From NCBI GenBank assembly GCA_964655525.1, contig CAZZNE010000019.1, positions 1-64,000 on the forward strand: 64,000 nt of DNA, given 5' to 3'. The notes under the pieces were generated by a model, which was not told the origin of the DNA, ran no database searches, and saw nothing but the letters and a program-made list of their open reading frames with translations. The DNA is from DLAJ01 sp964655525. GTDB taxonomy: Bacteria; Bacillota; Clostridia; Lachnospirales; Lachnospiraceae. Numbering within the stretch: the first letter of the stretch is position 1; each line of letters opens with the position of its first letter. The position numbers and the translations under genes are program-made. This document shows, in pieces, positions 42,042 through 51,158 of the stretch.

Positions 42042-42967
42042 TGAGCACCGGAAAACTGATCTGTAATGATCTTGTCAAGAAATACGGCAAAAAAGAGATT
42101 CTGCACGGCATCGACTTAGAGATTGAACCGAATAAGATCTACGGTCTGATCGGCAGAAACGGCGCGGGCAAGACGACGCTGCTGTCTGTTCTCACCGCAC
42201 AAAGCCCTATCACAAGCGGTACGGTCACTTATAACGGCATGCCTGTCTGGGAAAATCAGGCGGCGCTTGACCATATTTGTTTTTCCAGAGAATTAAATCC
42301 TGTGTTAGGATGGGGTGCCAACAGTTTAAAGGTCAGAGATTACTTAAAGTCCGCCTCATACTTTTTTCCCAATTGGGATCAATCACTTGCCGACCGTCTC
42401 GTCAGGGATTTTGAACTGGATCCCAAAAAGAAGATCTGCAAGCTGAGCAAAGGAATGATGTCGATGGTGACGATCGTGATCGCGCTTGCAAGCAAATCGG
42501 ACATCACATTCCTCGACGAGCCCGTTGCAGGCCTGGACGTGATCGCCCGCGATGCTTTTTACCGGGAGCTTCTTGACGACTATACCGAAACGGGGCGCAC
42601 GTTCCTCATCTTCACGCACATCATCGAGGAGGCGGAGAGCCTGTTCGAGGAGACGATCTTCCTGAACGACGGCCGGATTCTTTTGAAGGAGTCCACGCAG
42701 ACGCTCTTAGAACGCGCCGTTCATATCAGCGGCAAGGCGGAGGATGTGGACGCGGCGACAGCGGGACTCACCGTATATCACCCCGAAAAACTTGGCAGGA
42801 GCAAGGCCATGACCGTTCTTCTGAAGGAAGGACAGCGGATCGCAGACGGCTATGACATATGCTGCCAGAGCGTCAATCTGCAAAATCTGCTGATCGCGCT
42901 GTGCGGAAAGGAACCGCAGACCCAAGGCGCAGATGTTTCGGTTGGCAACACGGAGGATTCTTTATGA
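42041..42967 (+). CDS. ABC transporter ATP-binding protein (YtrB-like)
   Basis: The 308-residue protein has Walker A GRNGAGKTT (about 38-46), the degenerate signature LSKGM (about 135), Walker B DITFLDEP and the switch His in FTHIIEE. The C-terminal 100 residues are an extension typical of YtrB/NatA-like subunits. It is the first ATPase of the cluster and is coupled to the regulator upstream and the permease downstream by ATGA overlaps. Confidence 0.92.
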   Translation: MSTGKLICNDLVKKYGKKEILHGIDLEIEPNKIYGLIGRNGAGKTTLLSVLTAQSPITSGTVTYNGMPVWENQAALDHICFSRELNPVLGWGANSLKVRDYLKSASYFFPNWDQSLADRLVRDFELDPKKKICKLSKGMMSMVTIVIALASKSDITFLDEPVAGLDVIARDAFYRELLDDYTETGRTFLIFTHIIEEAESLFEETIFLNDGRILLKESTQTLLERAVHISGKAEDVDAATAGLTVYHPEKLGRSKAMTVLLKEGQRIADGYDICCQSVNLQNLLIALCGKEPQTQGADVSVGNTEDSL

Positions 42968-43623
42968 AAGGCTTTTCACGTTCTATCCGCTATTTCAGCA
43001 TCATGGCGGCACAATATATCGGACTTTGTTTCCTCGCGGCGGTCATATGCTTCCTGATTCGATACGTGCGGCGGCCCGAGAACCTCGGCGAGGAATCCTT
43101 CTTCATCATGATTTTACTGATCCTGTGCATCTTTATCGCAACACTCAGTATGGGGCACTATCTGGTCATTCCGCCGATCGTGCTTTCCTGCAGCGGTACG
43201 CGAAGACAAATTTTTTGGGGAACACAGTGGATGATGCTGTTGATCGTTTCCGCCATTTTGGCGCTGTCAGGAATTTACTGCATGCTTTTTACGGATCTTA
43301 GCGGACTTGGATTCCTAAAGCTGCTGCCTTCCTTCATCGGGCTCTTTTCCATTGCCGTCGGGTTGGGCGCGCTGCTTGGCGGACTCGTCCTATGCTTTGG
43401 CAGAGCCGCTGCGATTGTCATGAGCATCTGTTCAGGGTTGTTCGGCGGGGTCGTCGGTTTTTGCTCCGTTGCGCTGTTTTCCGAATCGAGCTTTTTATTC
43501 TCCATCATCAAGCCGATCGGAGACGGCATTCCCTATTTACTGCTTTGGGGTCTGCTCATTCTGCTTGCCGGCAGCGTTGTCATCCATTATGTGATCCTTC
43601 ATAAAGCTGCGGTCAATCGCTAA
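42964..43623 (+). CDS. ABC transporter permease, hydrophobic six-helix protein
   Basis: The 219-residue protein has about six membrane helices and no known motif. CGGAGGATTCTTT precedes the ATG, which overlaps the ATPase stop. With the YtrB-like ATPase it probably forms an ABC-2 type exporter. The substrate is unknown; relatives are linked to cell wall antibiotic stress or acetoin use. Confidence 0.75.
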   Translation: MKGFSRSIRYFSIMAAQYIGLCFLAAVICFLIRYVRRPENLGEESFFIMILLILCIFIATLSMGHYLVIPPIVLSCSGTRRQIFWGTQWMMLLIVSAILALSGIYCMLFTDLSGLGFLKLLPSFIGLFSIAVGLGALLGGLVLCFGRAAAIVMSICSGLFGGVVGFCSVALFSESSFLFSIIKPIGDGIPYLLLWGLLILLAGSVVIHYVILHKAAVNR

Positions 43624-43624
43624 A

Positions 43625-43678
43625 AAAGAATGCTCCGCATTCTTTGCGAGATTTCGCTTAAAAGTGCTTCGCACTTTT
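43625..43678. other. two perfect hairpins between permease genes
   Basis: AAAGAATGC/GCATTCTTT (43625-43645) and AAAAGTGC/GCACTTTT (43660-43678) follow the first permease stop. They could partly terminate or process the transcript before the next permease. Confidence 0.55.
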
Positions 43679-43739
43679 TGCAAAACTCGCGTATACGATA
43701 TTTCCTAAAATCTCTTGCATGCAAAGGAGATCTGGCGCT

Positions 43740-44468
43740 ATGAAAAAAACACTGCTTCCCATGCTCCGGCAGGGAATCCCTTTTTACTTCATAACTTTTT
43801 TCTTTGTCTTTGGCTTCGGTCTGTTCGGTACGATTTTCTTCGAAGTTCTCATGCGCGTTTCCGAGGTCAGAGCCGAAAATCCGCAAACGTTTGAAATGGC
43901 GTTTTTAATGTCGGTGATCGCCTTTATGGGTGTCATTTTTCTCTTTGCCATGCTGATTGTCCAGCGGAATTTTCAAATCGCCGTCGGCATGAGCCGCACG
44001 CGAAAAAGTTTTTTTGCCGGCAGCGTGCTGTGTGCATTGATCGTTGTAGTATCCGGTGTCGCCGCACTTTTTATCGTCTCGCTGACCGAACAGCTCAGAC
44101 TGCGATACTGGTGGAGCGAATACCCCTGTGAAAGTAAGTACCTCGAATCCATTACCCCGGCAATGCTACTCTTTTTTATGTTTGCTTTTGTCGTGCTGTC
44201 ACAGTTCATCGGCGTGTTGTTCCTACGTTTTGGCAAGCTTGCTTTCTGGGTGCTGTGGTTTGCATGGATGCTCGGTTGTTTTATCATCCCGCGCATCAAA
44301 GACGACCTGGAAGAAAAACGGGATACCGTATTTTCCGGCATCGGTCATATGGTCAGGCAGATCGTCTTCGGATTTCCACTTTTCGCATGGCTTTTGATCG
44401 GAACCGCTCTTTTGGTTCTGCTCCTGTTCATCAGCTACCGCATACTGATGCGCCAGCAGGTAGTATAA
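43740..44468 (+). CDS. ABC transporter permease-like membrane protein
   Basis: The 242-residue protein has six membrane helices (FYFITFFFVFGFGLFGTIFF, then VIAFMGVIFLFAMLIV, and further). The short basic loop QIAVGMSRTRKSFFAGS is like permeases of bacitracin or lantibiotic exporters. AAAGGAG lies 11 bases before the ATG. It lies between two ATPases and may serve the first one. Its substrate is unknown. Confidence 0.75.
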   Translation: MKKTLLPMLRQGIPFYFITFFFVFGFGLFGTIFFEVLMRVSEVRAENPQTFEMAFLMSVIAFMGVIFLFAMLIVQRNFQIAVGMSRTRKSFFAGSVLCALIVVVSGVAALFIVSLTEQLRLRYWWSEYPCESKYLESITPAMLLFFMFAFVVLSQFIGVLFLRFGKLAFWVLWFAWMLGCFIIPRIKDDLEEKRDTVFSGIGHMVRQIVFGFPLFAWLLIGTALLVLLLFISYRILMRQQVV

Positions 44469-44504
44469 CGGTTCTTCTTGTTTGTATTGCGGGGACGCCC
44501 GCTT

Positions 44505-44535
44505 ACAAAAGAGTGCTTCGCACTCCTGTAATAAA
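44505..44535. other. hairpin before second ATPase gene
   Basis: The sequence TTACAAAAGAGTGC-TTC-GCACTCCTGTAA forms an imperfect hairpin in the leader of the next ATPase gene. It may separate the two halves of the cluster. Confidence 0.45.
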
Positions 44536-44590
44536 ATTTACTATAAAATTGGCATGCTCACACATTATTTTTTGGGAAAGGATGAAATTT

Positions 44591-45586
44591 ATGAGTCTCG
44601 TAGTAAAAAATCTTTCAAAAAAATACGGGGATAAAACCGTACTCGAAAACCTGAATTTTACAATGGAAAAGCCGGGCGTTTACGCGCTGCTCGGCACAAA
44701 CGGCGCAGGTAAGACCACCTCCATCCGCATGATGCTCGGTATGCTCTCCAAAAACACTGGCGAAGTGCTTTGGAACGGAAAGCCGCTCGACACCGCAACC
44801 TGTAATGTCGGCTATCTCGCCGAGGAACGCGGTCTGTATCCGAAGTACGCACTTATGGATCAGTTGATCTATTTTGCCGGTCTGCGCGGCGTCCCAAAGG
44901 CGGAGGCAAAAAAGCGCATCAAGTATTGGGCTGCCCGTCTGGAGGTAGAGGAATATCTCTACCCGAACGCTTCGGCGGATACTTCGGCTGCGGATGCTGC
45001 GCAGGGCGGATCGGGTAATGCGCGCAAGAAAGCAAAAAAGAACAAACCAAAGATTGCAGATCAGTTGTCCAAGGGAAATCAGCAGAAGATCCAGTTCATG
45101 ACCGCTCTGATCTCCAATCCGGAGCTGCTGATCTTAGACGAGCCGCTCTCCGGTCTTGACCCCGTCAACACCGATTTATTCAAAAATATCATCCGCGAGG
45201 AGATCGCAGCGGGCAAGTATTTGATCATGTCAAGCCATCAGATGGCGACAGTCGAGGAGTTCTGTACCGACATTACCATTCTCGACCACTCAAAGGTCGT
45301 CCTGCAGGGTAATTTGAACGACATCAAAAAAAGCTACGGCCGCGTCAATCTTGCGCTCAAGGTCGAGCAGGACATCGCGCCCTATATCACGCGCGCAGGT
45401 GTCACGCTTCTGACGGAAAAAGAACATGAATACCAGTTGAAAGTAACCGGTGAGGCACAGGCAAACGAGCTGCTCTCCATGCTGATCGCAGATCACATTC
45501 CGGTCATTACCTTTGACCTGCGCGAGCCGTCCTTACATGAAATCTTTGTTGAAAAAGTAGGTGGTGATGCTCATGAAACAGTATAA
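44591..45586 (+). CDS. ABC transporter ATP-binding protein (NatA-like) with insert
   Basis: The 331-residue protein has Walker A GTNGAGKTT (about 35), signature LSKGNQQK, Walker B LLILDEPLSGLDP and switch His in SSHQ. A 30-residue Ala/Lys-rich insert (YPNASADTSAADAAQGGSG...KKAKKNK) lies just before the signature, where the family normally has a short loop. AAGG is nine bases before the ATG; an in-frame ATG at 44582 is possible. The next gene overlaps its end by 14 bases. With two NatB-like permeases it should be an exporter, possibly for Na+ or a toxic compound. Confidence 0.9.
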   Translation: MSLVVKNLSKKYGDKTVLENLNFTMEKPGVYALLGTNGAGKTTSIRMMLGMLSKNTGEVLWNGKPLDTATCNVGYLAEERGLYPKYALMDQLIYFAGLRGVPKAEAKKRIKYWAARLEVEEYLYPNASADTSAADAAQGGSGNARKKAKKNKPKIADQLSKGNQQKIQFMTALISNPELLILDEPLSGLDPVNTDLFKNIIREEIAAGKYLIMSSHQMATVEEFCTDITILDHSKVVLQGNLNDIKKSYGRVNLALKVEQDIAPYITRAGVTLLTEKEHEYQLKVTGEAQANELLSMLIADHIPVITFDLREPSLHEIFVEKVGGDAHETV

Positions 45587-46940
45587 AGAACAATTGACAG
45601 GAACCGGCATGGTCTATCGTTTTACTCTGCAGCAATTCCTGAAAAATAAAGCAAATATGATATCACTTGTGATCATGATCCTGTTTGCTATCGGCTCCGT
45701 GCCCGTCACGTCCCTCATAAACGGCGGCGGTGACAAGGAAGGGCATTCGGAAATCTCTAACGTTTACTTTGGCAGCGATACCGAACCGTATGCTTTAACC
45801 TATACCGATCTGCAGAGTGCGGCTGCTGCCGATGCGTTCTGGTCGGAAACATCCTTTCATGATGACGCGGAGATAGAACTTACCGGGGACGTTATCAGGG
45901 ACGTTGGGTACGGAAGCTGGAACGCGCCGGCTGCCCGCGATGTGTATGCCGGTATCTTCTTTGATCCCCAAACCGGCATGTATCAGCTTTCCATTATCGC
46001 TGCTGAAGATACGGAGCTGTCGGATGAGGATTTGGCTGCACTCAGCACATTCCTCATGGAGCAATTTGATCAGGTGCGCTACCGCACGCTGAATATCTCC
46101 AATGAGCAGCTTGCCTTTGTCATGGGTTCCTGGGAATCCGACACGCAGTCGTTTGATTCTTATTTAGAGGATGAGAACCGCTTCGATACCCAATACATTG
46201 TACAGCTCATTTACTCCATCGTCGTTATGATGGTGAGCGTGCTCTCGGTATCCTATATTGTACGAACCGTAATTGAAGAGAAGGCTTCCAAGCTCATTGA
46301 GCTTTTGATGGTAAGCGTAAAGCCGCTTGCCCTGATCGTCGGCAAGATCCTTGCCGCCATGACCTATGTGCTTTTGACTATGGGCGGCATGGTGCTCGGC
46401 TATGTCTTATCCCGCGCTGTATGCAGCCAGTTTATGGCGGTTGCCCCGCTGACGGATATGTTTGCCGGCAGCTTCACGTTTTCCGGCAGTCTGACGAACA
46501 TGAGCATCGTTTTTGTGATCGCCGTCGTGATCTCTCTTCTGCTCGCGTTCTTAACGTTCGCGATCATCGCGGGACTCTCGGCAACGGGCTGCTCCTCCAC
46601 AGAAGATACGGAAAGCGCGACGATGGGCGTGACGCTCCTGATCATGGCAGGCTACATGATCTCCATCATCGCGACATCAAGCGGCAGCACAGCTCTCGCC
46701 TATGCGACGAGCATCATCCCTGTCGTATCCGTATTCTGTGCGCCGATCCACTATATGATGGGGACGATCGGCATCGGCGTATTGATCGTTTCCTGGGTAC
46801 TGCAGGCAGCCGTCGTCATCCTTCTTGCCGTATTCTGCGCAAGGATTTATACAAGCCTGCTCATGCACCGCGGAAACCGCGTAAAGTTTACCGATATGCT
46901 TTCTATGGCAAAAACATCCTCAGCAAAGGGGGTACAATAA
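45573..46940 (+). CDS. ABC-2 type permease (NatB-like), first subunit
   Basis: The 455-residue protein has one N-terminal helix, a roughly 170-residue extracytoplasmic domain, and five to six C-terminal helices (VSVLSVSYIVRTVIEEKASKLIELLMVSVKP is the typical cytoplasmic loop). It is an ABC2_membrane_3 type exporter subunit. Start ATG 45573 follows GGTGGTG; ATG 45567 is also possible. It pairs with the next gene and the NatA-like ATPase. Confidence 0.85.
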   Translation: MKQYKEQLTGTGMVYRFTLQQFLKNKANMISLVIMILFAIGSVPVTSLINGGGDKEGHSEISNVYFGSDTEPYALTYTDLQSAAAADAFWSETSFHDDAEIELTGDVIRDVGYGSWNAPAARDVYAGIFFDPQTGMYQLSIIAAEDTELSDEDLAALSTFLMEQFDQVRYRTLNISNEQLAFVMGSWESDTQSFDSYLEDENRFDTQYIVQLIYSIVVMMVSVLSVSYIVRTVIEEKASKLIELLMVSVKPLALIVGKILAAMTYVLLTMGGMVLGYVLSRAVCSQFMAVAPLTDMFAGSFTFSGSLTNMSIVFVIAVVISLLLAFLTFAIIAGLSATGCSSTEDTESATMGVTLLIMAGYMISIIATSSGSTALAYATSIIPVVSVFCAPIHYMMGTIGIGVLIVSWVLQAAVVILLAVFCARIYTSLLMHRGNRVKFTDMLSMAKTSSAKGVQ

Positions 46941-46941
46941 T

Positions 46942-48318
46942 ATGAAAAATATCAGTCAGGCAAACGCAACAAAACAAGTATTCTCTTTTACGCTGACACA
47001 ACAGCTCAACGCAAAGAGCTATCGCACGATCACGATCCTGCTCGCAGTCATATTCTTCCTGCTTCCGGCCATCATCATGCCCTGTGTGGAAGCGTTCGGA
47101 AAACACAGCGCTAAGGCGGACGAACCTTCGCCTGTTACGGAAGTCTATGTTGTGGACAACACACCCGTCTCCGTGGACTTTAATTTCTTAAGCCAAATGG
47201 GAAACGTCCGTTTCTCCGGTATTTCGTATATCGACTGCGGGGATGATCTTGACCATGCAAAGGAGCTTGCCGACGCAAATCCGACAAGCCTGATCCTTGC
47301 GATCGACGCAAATGAGACTTATCGTTTCAACCTGCTTCGCACGGATGAATGCGATATATCAAAGAATGACGCCAGAGCGCTCGAGGATTACATCAACCTG
47401 TACTTCCGCCTTGTACTCAGCGAAAAAGCAGGTATTTCCTATGAAACGCTTGCCGCGCTTTCCGTTCCGGTTGTGTCACAGACAATGCATATGACCGCAA
47501 ACGGGCTGCCCGCAGAAGATGAAAATCAGGATCCCGACGACCCCCTGACGGCAATGAAGCCGGTGTTATCCATGCTTCTTCCTTATGTGAATATGATGCT
47601 GCTCTACTTCCTTGTTCTTTTCTACGGACAGGGTGTGGCAAACTGCGTGATCATGGAAAAGACCTCAAAGCTGATGGACACCTTCTTAGTTTCCGTCAAA
47701 CCCGCCGCAATGGTATTCGGCAAAGTATTCGCGATCATCACTGCGAGCGTTCTCCAGTTTGTCCTTTGGATCGCAGCGTTGGTCGGGGGCTTTGCAGCCG
47801 GCTCCGCACTCGTAAAAATGATCAATCCGCAATCGGATATGGTGCTGCTCGCCTTCTTTGATCTGCTCGGTGATGTGTCGGGCATGTTCACTGTTCCGGG
47901 TGTGATCCTCGCCCTGCTCATGGTCATCGGCGCGTTCGCGCTCTATTGCGGACTTGCCGCGATCGGAGGCTCTCTTGCGAGCAAGCCGGAGGATTTATCC
48001 TCAACAAACGGCCTGTTTACACTTGTCCTGATCGTCAGCTTCTTTGCGGTGATCGCATCCGGCGCCGTAACGGGAAATATGCCGGAAACCGCCGCATGGT
48101 ATGACTATGTACCGTTTACGTCGATCTTAGTGACACCGAGCCGCGTGCTCTTAGGCTACGTCTCCGTTCCGACCGCATGCATCTCGCTTGCTCTCGTACT
48201 CGCCTGCGTCGCTCTCTTTCTTGCCGCTGCGGGTAAGGTGTACCGCATGATGTCGCTGTATAAGGGCAATCCGCCCAAGCCTGCGGCGCTCATCGGGATG
48301 CTGAAAAATAAGCAATAA
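46942..48318 (+). CDS. ABC-2 type permease (NatB-like), second subunit
   Basis: The 458-residue protein has the same layout as the previous permease: one N-terminal helix (TITILLAVIFFLLPAIIMP), an extracytoplasmic domain, and a C-terminal helical bundle with CVIMEKTSKLMDTFLVSVKP. The two probably form a heterodimer. AAAGGGGG precedes the ATG, which lies one base after the stop of the first subunit. Terminators follow at 48320 and 48379. Confidence 0.85.
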   Translation: MKNISQANATKQVFSFTLTQQLNAKSYRTITILLAVIFFLLPAIIMPCVEAFGKHSAKADEPSPVTEVYVVDNTPVSVDFNFLSQMGNVRFSGISYIDCGDDLDHAKELADANPTSLILAIDANETYRFNLLRTDECDISKNDARALEDYINLYFRLVLSEKAGISYETLAALSVPVVSQTMHMTANGLPAEDENQDPDDPLTAMKPVLSMLLPYVNMMLLYFLVLFYGQGVANCVIMEKTSKLMDTFLVSVKPAAMVFGKVFAIITASVLQFVLWIAALVGGFAAGSALVKMINPQSDMVLLAFFDLLGDVSGMFTVPGVILALLMVIGAFALYCGLAAIGGSLASKPEDLSSTNGLFTLVLIVSFFAVIASGAVTGNMPETAAWYDYVPFTSILVTPSRVLLGYVSVPTACISLALVLACVALFLAAAGKVYRMMSLYKGNPPKPAALIGMLKNKQ

Positions 48319-48319
48319 A

Positions 48320-48423
48320 AAAGATTGGCGCATCCGCACCAATCTTTCAAAACAGAGATATTTTCCTAATATGAATACAAAAAAACGGGATATACGGCTT
48401 TCTGCCGTATGCCCCGTTTTTTT
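48320..48423. terminator. two terminators between the ABC operon and the EAL gene
   Basis: AAAGATTGGCGC...GCACCAATCTTT (48320-48347) has one mismatch. AAAACGGG...TATACGGC...GCCGTATGCCCCGTTTT (48379-48423) is longer, with A and T runs on both sides, so it can serve both convergent genes. Confidence 0.8.
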
Positions 48424-48453
48424 ATAAAATCTATATCTGCCCTGAACCGGAAC

Positions 48454-50136
48454 TCACTGCGCACCATTACCGCTTTGCACCAGTTCCCAAAACTTTCTGA
48501 TCTCAATTGGTCTTGAGTAATAATACCCTTGAAACCATGTAGACTGATACTTCCGCAGATAATTCTGTAATTCCTCTGTTTCCACGCCCTCCAGGCAGGT
48601 ACTCATGCCGGAACTGTTGGCAAATTCCACGATCGACTTGACCATGGCCTGTTTTTTGGCGTCTTCCGTAATCCCTCGGATGAAACTCATATCCAGTTTG
48701 ATCTCATCCATCGGGGCGTAAAGCACGATCGCGGAGGATGCGCTTCCGGTTCCGTAGTCATCCATCGCCATGCGGATTCCATGACTCTGAAAAAATTCCA
48801 CTTCTCTTTTTATCACATCTAACGGCATGTCCCTGCATCGTTCCGTCAACTCCATGCACAGATGGCTGGCCGGAAACCCTGTCTGTTCCAAAATGCGCAG
48901 CACTTCCGACCGAAACTCCTCCCGCTCCATCTGTCTTGCCGACACATTGACGTTCAGCACAAACTCCGGTAAGAGCGCAAGCAGTCCCACCGTTTCCTGC
49001 AGCGCCGTTTTCAGCACATAGTTGCCGAGCTCATACATCCCGGGATCTGTTTCCATCCATTCGATAAACATACCGGGCGGCACAGTTCCATAAGGTTCCC
49101 TGCGCCATCTGACCAGCGCTTCCGCGCCTGCGATGCACCCCGTGCCGGAAGCCACGATCGGCTGGTACTCTACATAGAATCCGTCACAGCCTTCCCTGAC
49201 CGACTGATGGATGATTTTCATCAATTCCAGATTGACATTGTTTGACGTGCGCACCTCATCATTAAAAATGATCAATTTTCCCTGATGCTCTGTTTCCGAA
49301 TGTCCCAACGCATAAGCTGCCTTAGAACTGAAAGCATCAGCTTTTCCGTCATACTGCTCGATCAGGATCGCTCCTGCGCATATTTTAAGGGTAATCCACC
49401 TGTTGTCTACCTGAATGCCTTTTGCCAGCTTGTCCCTGAGCGCCTGTTCAAACTTCAGCAGCTTCTCCCTGCCGGCTTTCCTTAGGATAAATCCGAATTT
49501 GGGACCGTCGAGGCGGTAAACCGCACTGTTCTCATCCATCATAAAAATAAACTGCAGCGCCGTTTCTTTCAGGATCTGGTTGGTAAAGTCCGTGCCGTAA
49601 ATGATGTTCAGATTGTTAAATCGCTCCAGCTTGATCATTAATATGGCAAACGGTTCTTTTTTTCCGATTTCAATCTCAAGGTCTGCCGTAAATCTTGCAT
49701 GGGAGTATAAATCCGTCAGGGCGTCAATTCTTGGCAGAACATTTTCATTATGCATCAAAACGAGCAGATACCTTTCCGCATTCTTTTCATCTGTCACAAT
49801 ATCCGTATGGAAGCTGAACATATGATATTCACCGGAAGTCCCCTTCATCCGGACGCACAATTCCCTGTCCAGATCGATTCCCCTTATCCTTTTGGGCAGC
49901 TCCTCCTCATACTCCCACAGATCATCCGGATGGATCAGGTCACGCATGATCTCATAATGATCCGGAATATACGTATCCTGTATCCCGAAGTAGGCTTTGG
50001 CTGTCTCTGAAAACCATGCGCGGTTCTGCTCTAAATGCAGCATATAAATGTAGGTATCGTCCGCCAGCATATTCCATTTGTTCATCAACGAATCTATGTA
50101 ACTTGCGTTATCCCGCCAAAATTCCGTTTCTCCCAT
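48454..50136 (-). CDS. PAS-like - degenerate GGDEF - EAL protein, probable cyclic di-GMP phosphodiesterase
   Basis: The 560-residue soluble protein starts with a PAS-like domain (about 10-125), then a GGDEF domain whose signature is RLDGPKFGF, not GGDEF, so it cannot make cyclic di-GMP. The C-terminal EAL domain keeps the key residues: EALVRW, NVSARQM, ELTER, DDYGTGSAS, IKLDMSFI, EGVETEEL and QGYYYSRP. It should degrade cyclic di-GMP. GGGGG is eight bases before the ATG; earlier in-frame ATGs (50148, 50157) are possible. Confidence 0.9.
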   Translation of the reverse strand: MGETEFWRDNASYIDSLMNKWNMLADDTYIYMLHLEQNRAWFSETAKAYFGIQDTYIPDHYEIMRDLIHPDDLWEYEEELPKRIRGIDLDRELCVRMKGTSGEYHMFSFHTDIVTDEKNAERYLLVLMHNENVLPRIDALTDLYSHARFTADLEIEIGKKEPFAILMIKLERFNNLNIIYGTDFTNQILKETALQFIFMMDENSAVYRLDGPKFGFILRKAGREKLLKFEQALRDKLAKGIQVDNRWITLKICAGAILIEQYDGKADAFSSKAAYALGHSETEHQGKLIIFNDEVRTSNNVNLELMKIIHQSVREGCDGFYVEYQPIVASGTGCIAGAEALVRWRREPYGTVPPGMFIEWMETDPGMYELGNYVLKTALQETVGLLALLPEFVLNVNVSARQMEREEFRSEVLRILEQTGFPASHLCMELTERCRDMPLDVIKREVEFFQSHGIRMAMDDYGTGSASSAIVLYAPMDEIKLDMSFIRGITEDAKKQAMVKSIVEFANSSGMSTCLEGVETEELQNYLRKYQSTWFQGYYYSRPIEIRKFWELVQSGNGAQ

Positions 50137-50264
50137 GTATAATACCCCCATTCGTATCATTTCCCTATCATGAATGGTTTTCCCCTTTATCATTTCTATT
50201 TCAAGTATACTAAACCATGAAATCAATAGCAACTCAAACATTTTACACCGTTACGGAAAACATC

Positions 50265-50293
50265 TTGCCTGCATGGCACAAAATAAGTAAAAT
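50265..50293 (+). promoter_or_regulatory. promoter of the HAD phosphatase gene
   Basis: TTGCCT (50265-50270) and TAAAAT (50288-50293) are 17 bases apart, 37 bases before the start codon. Confidence 0.7.
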
Positions 50294-50330
50294 GTGATTA
50301 AACGCTCGCAAAAAACAGGAGGATTCCCTC

Positions 50331-51029
50331 ATGCAAAATAGATACAACACCATCGTCTTTGATTTGGACGGCACCCTTTTAAATACATTGGAGGACTTAA
50401 AGAACAGCGTGAATTACGCACTTTCCGCTATGGATTATCCGACACGCACTTTGGAAGAAATCCGGCTTGCGGTCGGCAACGGCGCGCGCACGCTCCTTCG
50501 CCGCAGCATTCCCTCATCCGCTGATGAAGCTGCCCTGGAACAGGCTTTCGCTCATTTCCGTGCTCACTACGGAGCGCATTGTAATGATCTTACCGCGCCC
50601 TACGAAGGCATTCTTCCGATGCTTGACACATTAAAAAACAGAGGTTTCCGACTTGCCATCGTCTCCAATAAACCCGACGCGGCAGTCAAAAAGCTCTGCT
50701 CTCTTTATTTCTCTGAATGGATATCCGTCGCCATCGGCGAACGGGAAAACGTGCGCAGAAAACCGGCGCCGGATTCGGTATACGCCGCGCTGCGCGAGCT
50801 CTCCGGTTCTGACTCCATGCCCGATACCGCTTCGGGCAACGGTTTTTCCTCCACAATATATGTCGGCGATTCCGACGTGGACATTGCAACTGCCGCTGCT
50901 GCCGGCATGGACTGTGTGAGCGTTGCATGGGGCTTCCGTGATGAGGTATTTTTGCGCGCACGCGGCGCGTCCCGCGTCATTCACACGCCGTCCGAACTGC
51001 CTGCGCTGCTCGGTTTTCCGCCTTCATAA
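50331..51029 (+). CDS. HAD family hydrolase, phosphoglycolate phosphatase-like
   Basis: The 232-residue protein has the HAD motifs in order: IVFDLDGTLLNT (motif I), IVSNKP (motif II), a Lys in RRKPAPDSV (motif III) and YVGDSDVDIATAAAAG (motif IV), with a helical cap (about 20-90). It is a phosphatase of small phosphorylated metabolites such as phosphoglycolate or similar. AGGAGGATTCCCTC precedes the ATG. The three-hairpin repeat begins two bases after its stop codon. Confidence 0.88.
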   Translation: MQNRYNTIVFDLDGTLLNTLEDLKNSVNYALSAMDYPTRTLEEIRLAVGNGARTLLRRSIPSSADEAALEQAFAHFRAHYGAHCNDLTAPYEGILPMLDTLKNRGFRLAIVSNKPDAAVKKLCSLYFSEWISVAIGERENVRRKPAPDSVYAALRELSGSDSMPDTASGNGFSSTIYVGDSDVDIATAAAAGMDCVSVAWGFRDEVFLRARGASRVIHTPSELPALLGFPPS

Positions 51030-51030
51030 C

Positions 51031-51158
51031 CTAAGGAAACACTGATTAAATCAGTGTTTCCTTAGAACCTCCGGTGGATGCGCACGGATTTGCAGCGGAA
51101 TTATACTGCTTCGCAGCGCAAATCCGTCGCGGGAAACGCTTTGATCAGCGTTTCCCTA
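51031..51158. repeat. dispersed three-hairpin repeat, copy B
   Basis: This 128-bp element fills the whole gap between two convergent genes, abutting the HAD stop and including the cardiolipin synthase stop. Its first arm CTAAGGAAACACTGATT pairs perfectly with AATCAGTGTTTCCTTAG, its centre has CGGATTTGC/GCAAATCCG and its last arm GGGAAACGCT/AGCGTTTCCC. It matches copy A (689-815) in reverse complement. Confidence 0.88.

Noticed and set aside
43625..44535. Insertion sequence remnants between permease genes
   Set aside because: Only small hairpins are found; there is no transposase fragment, no target duplication and no long inverted ends.
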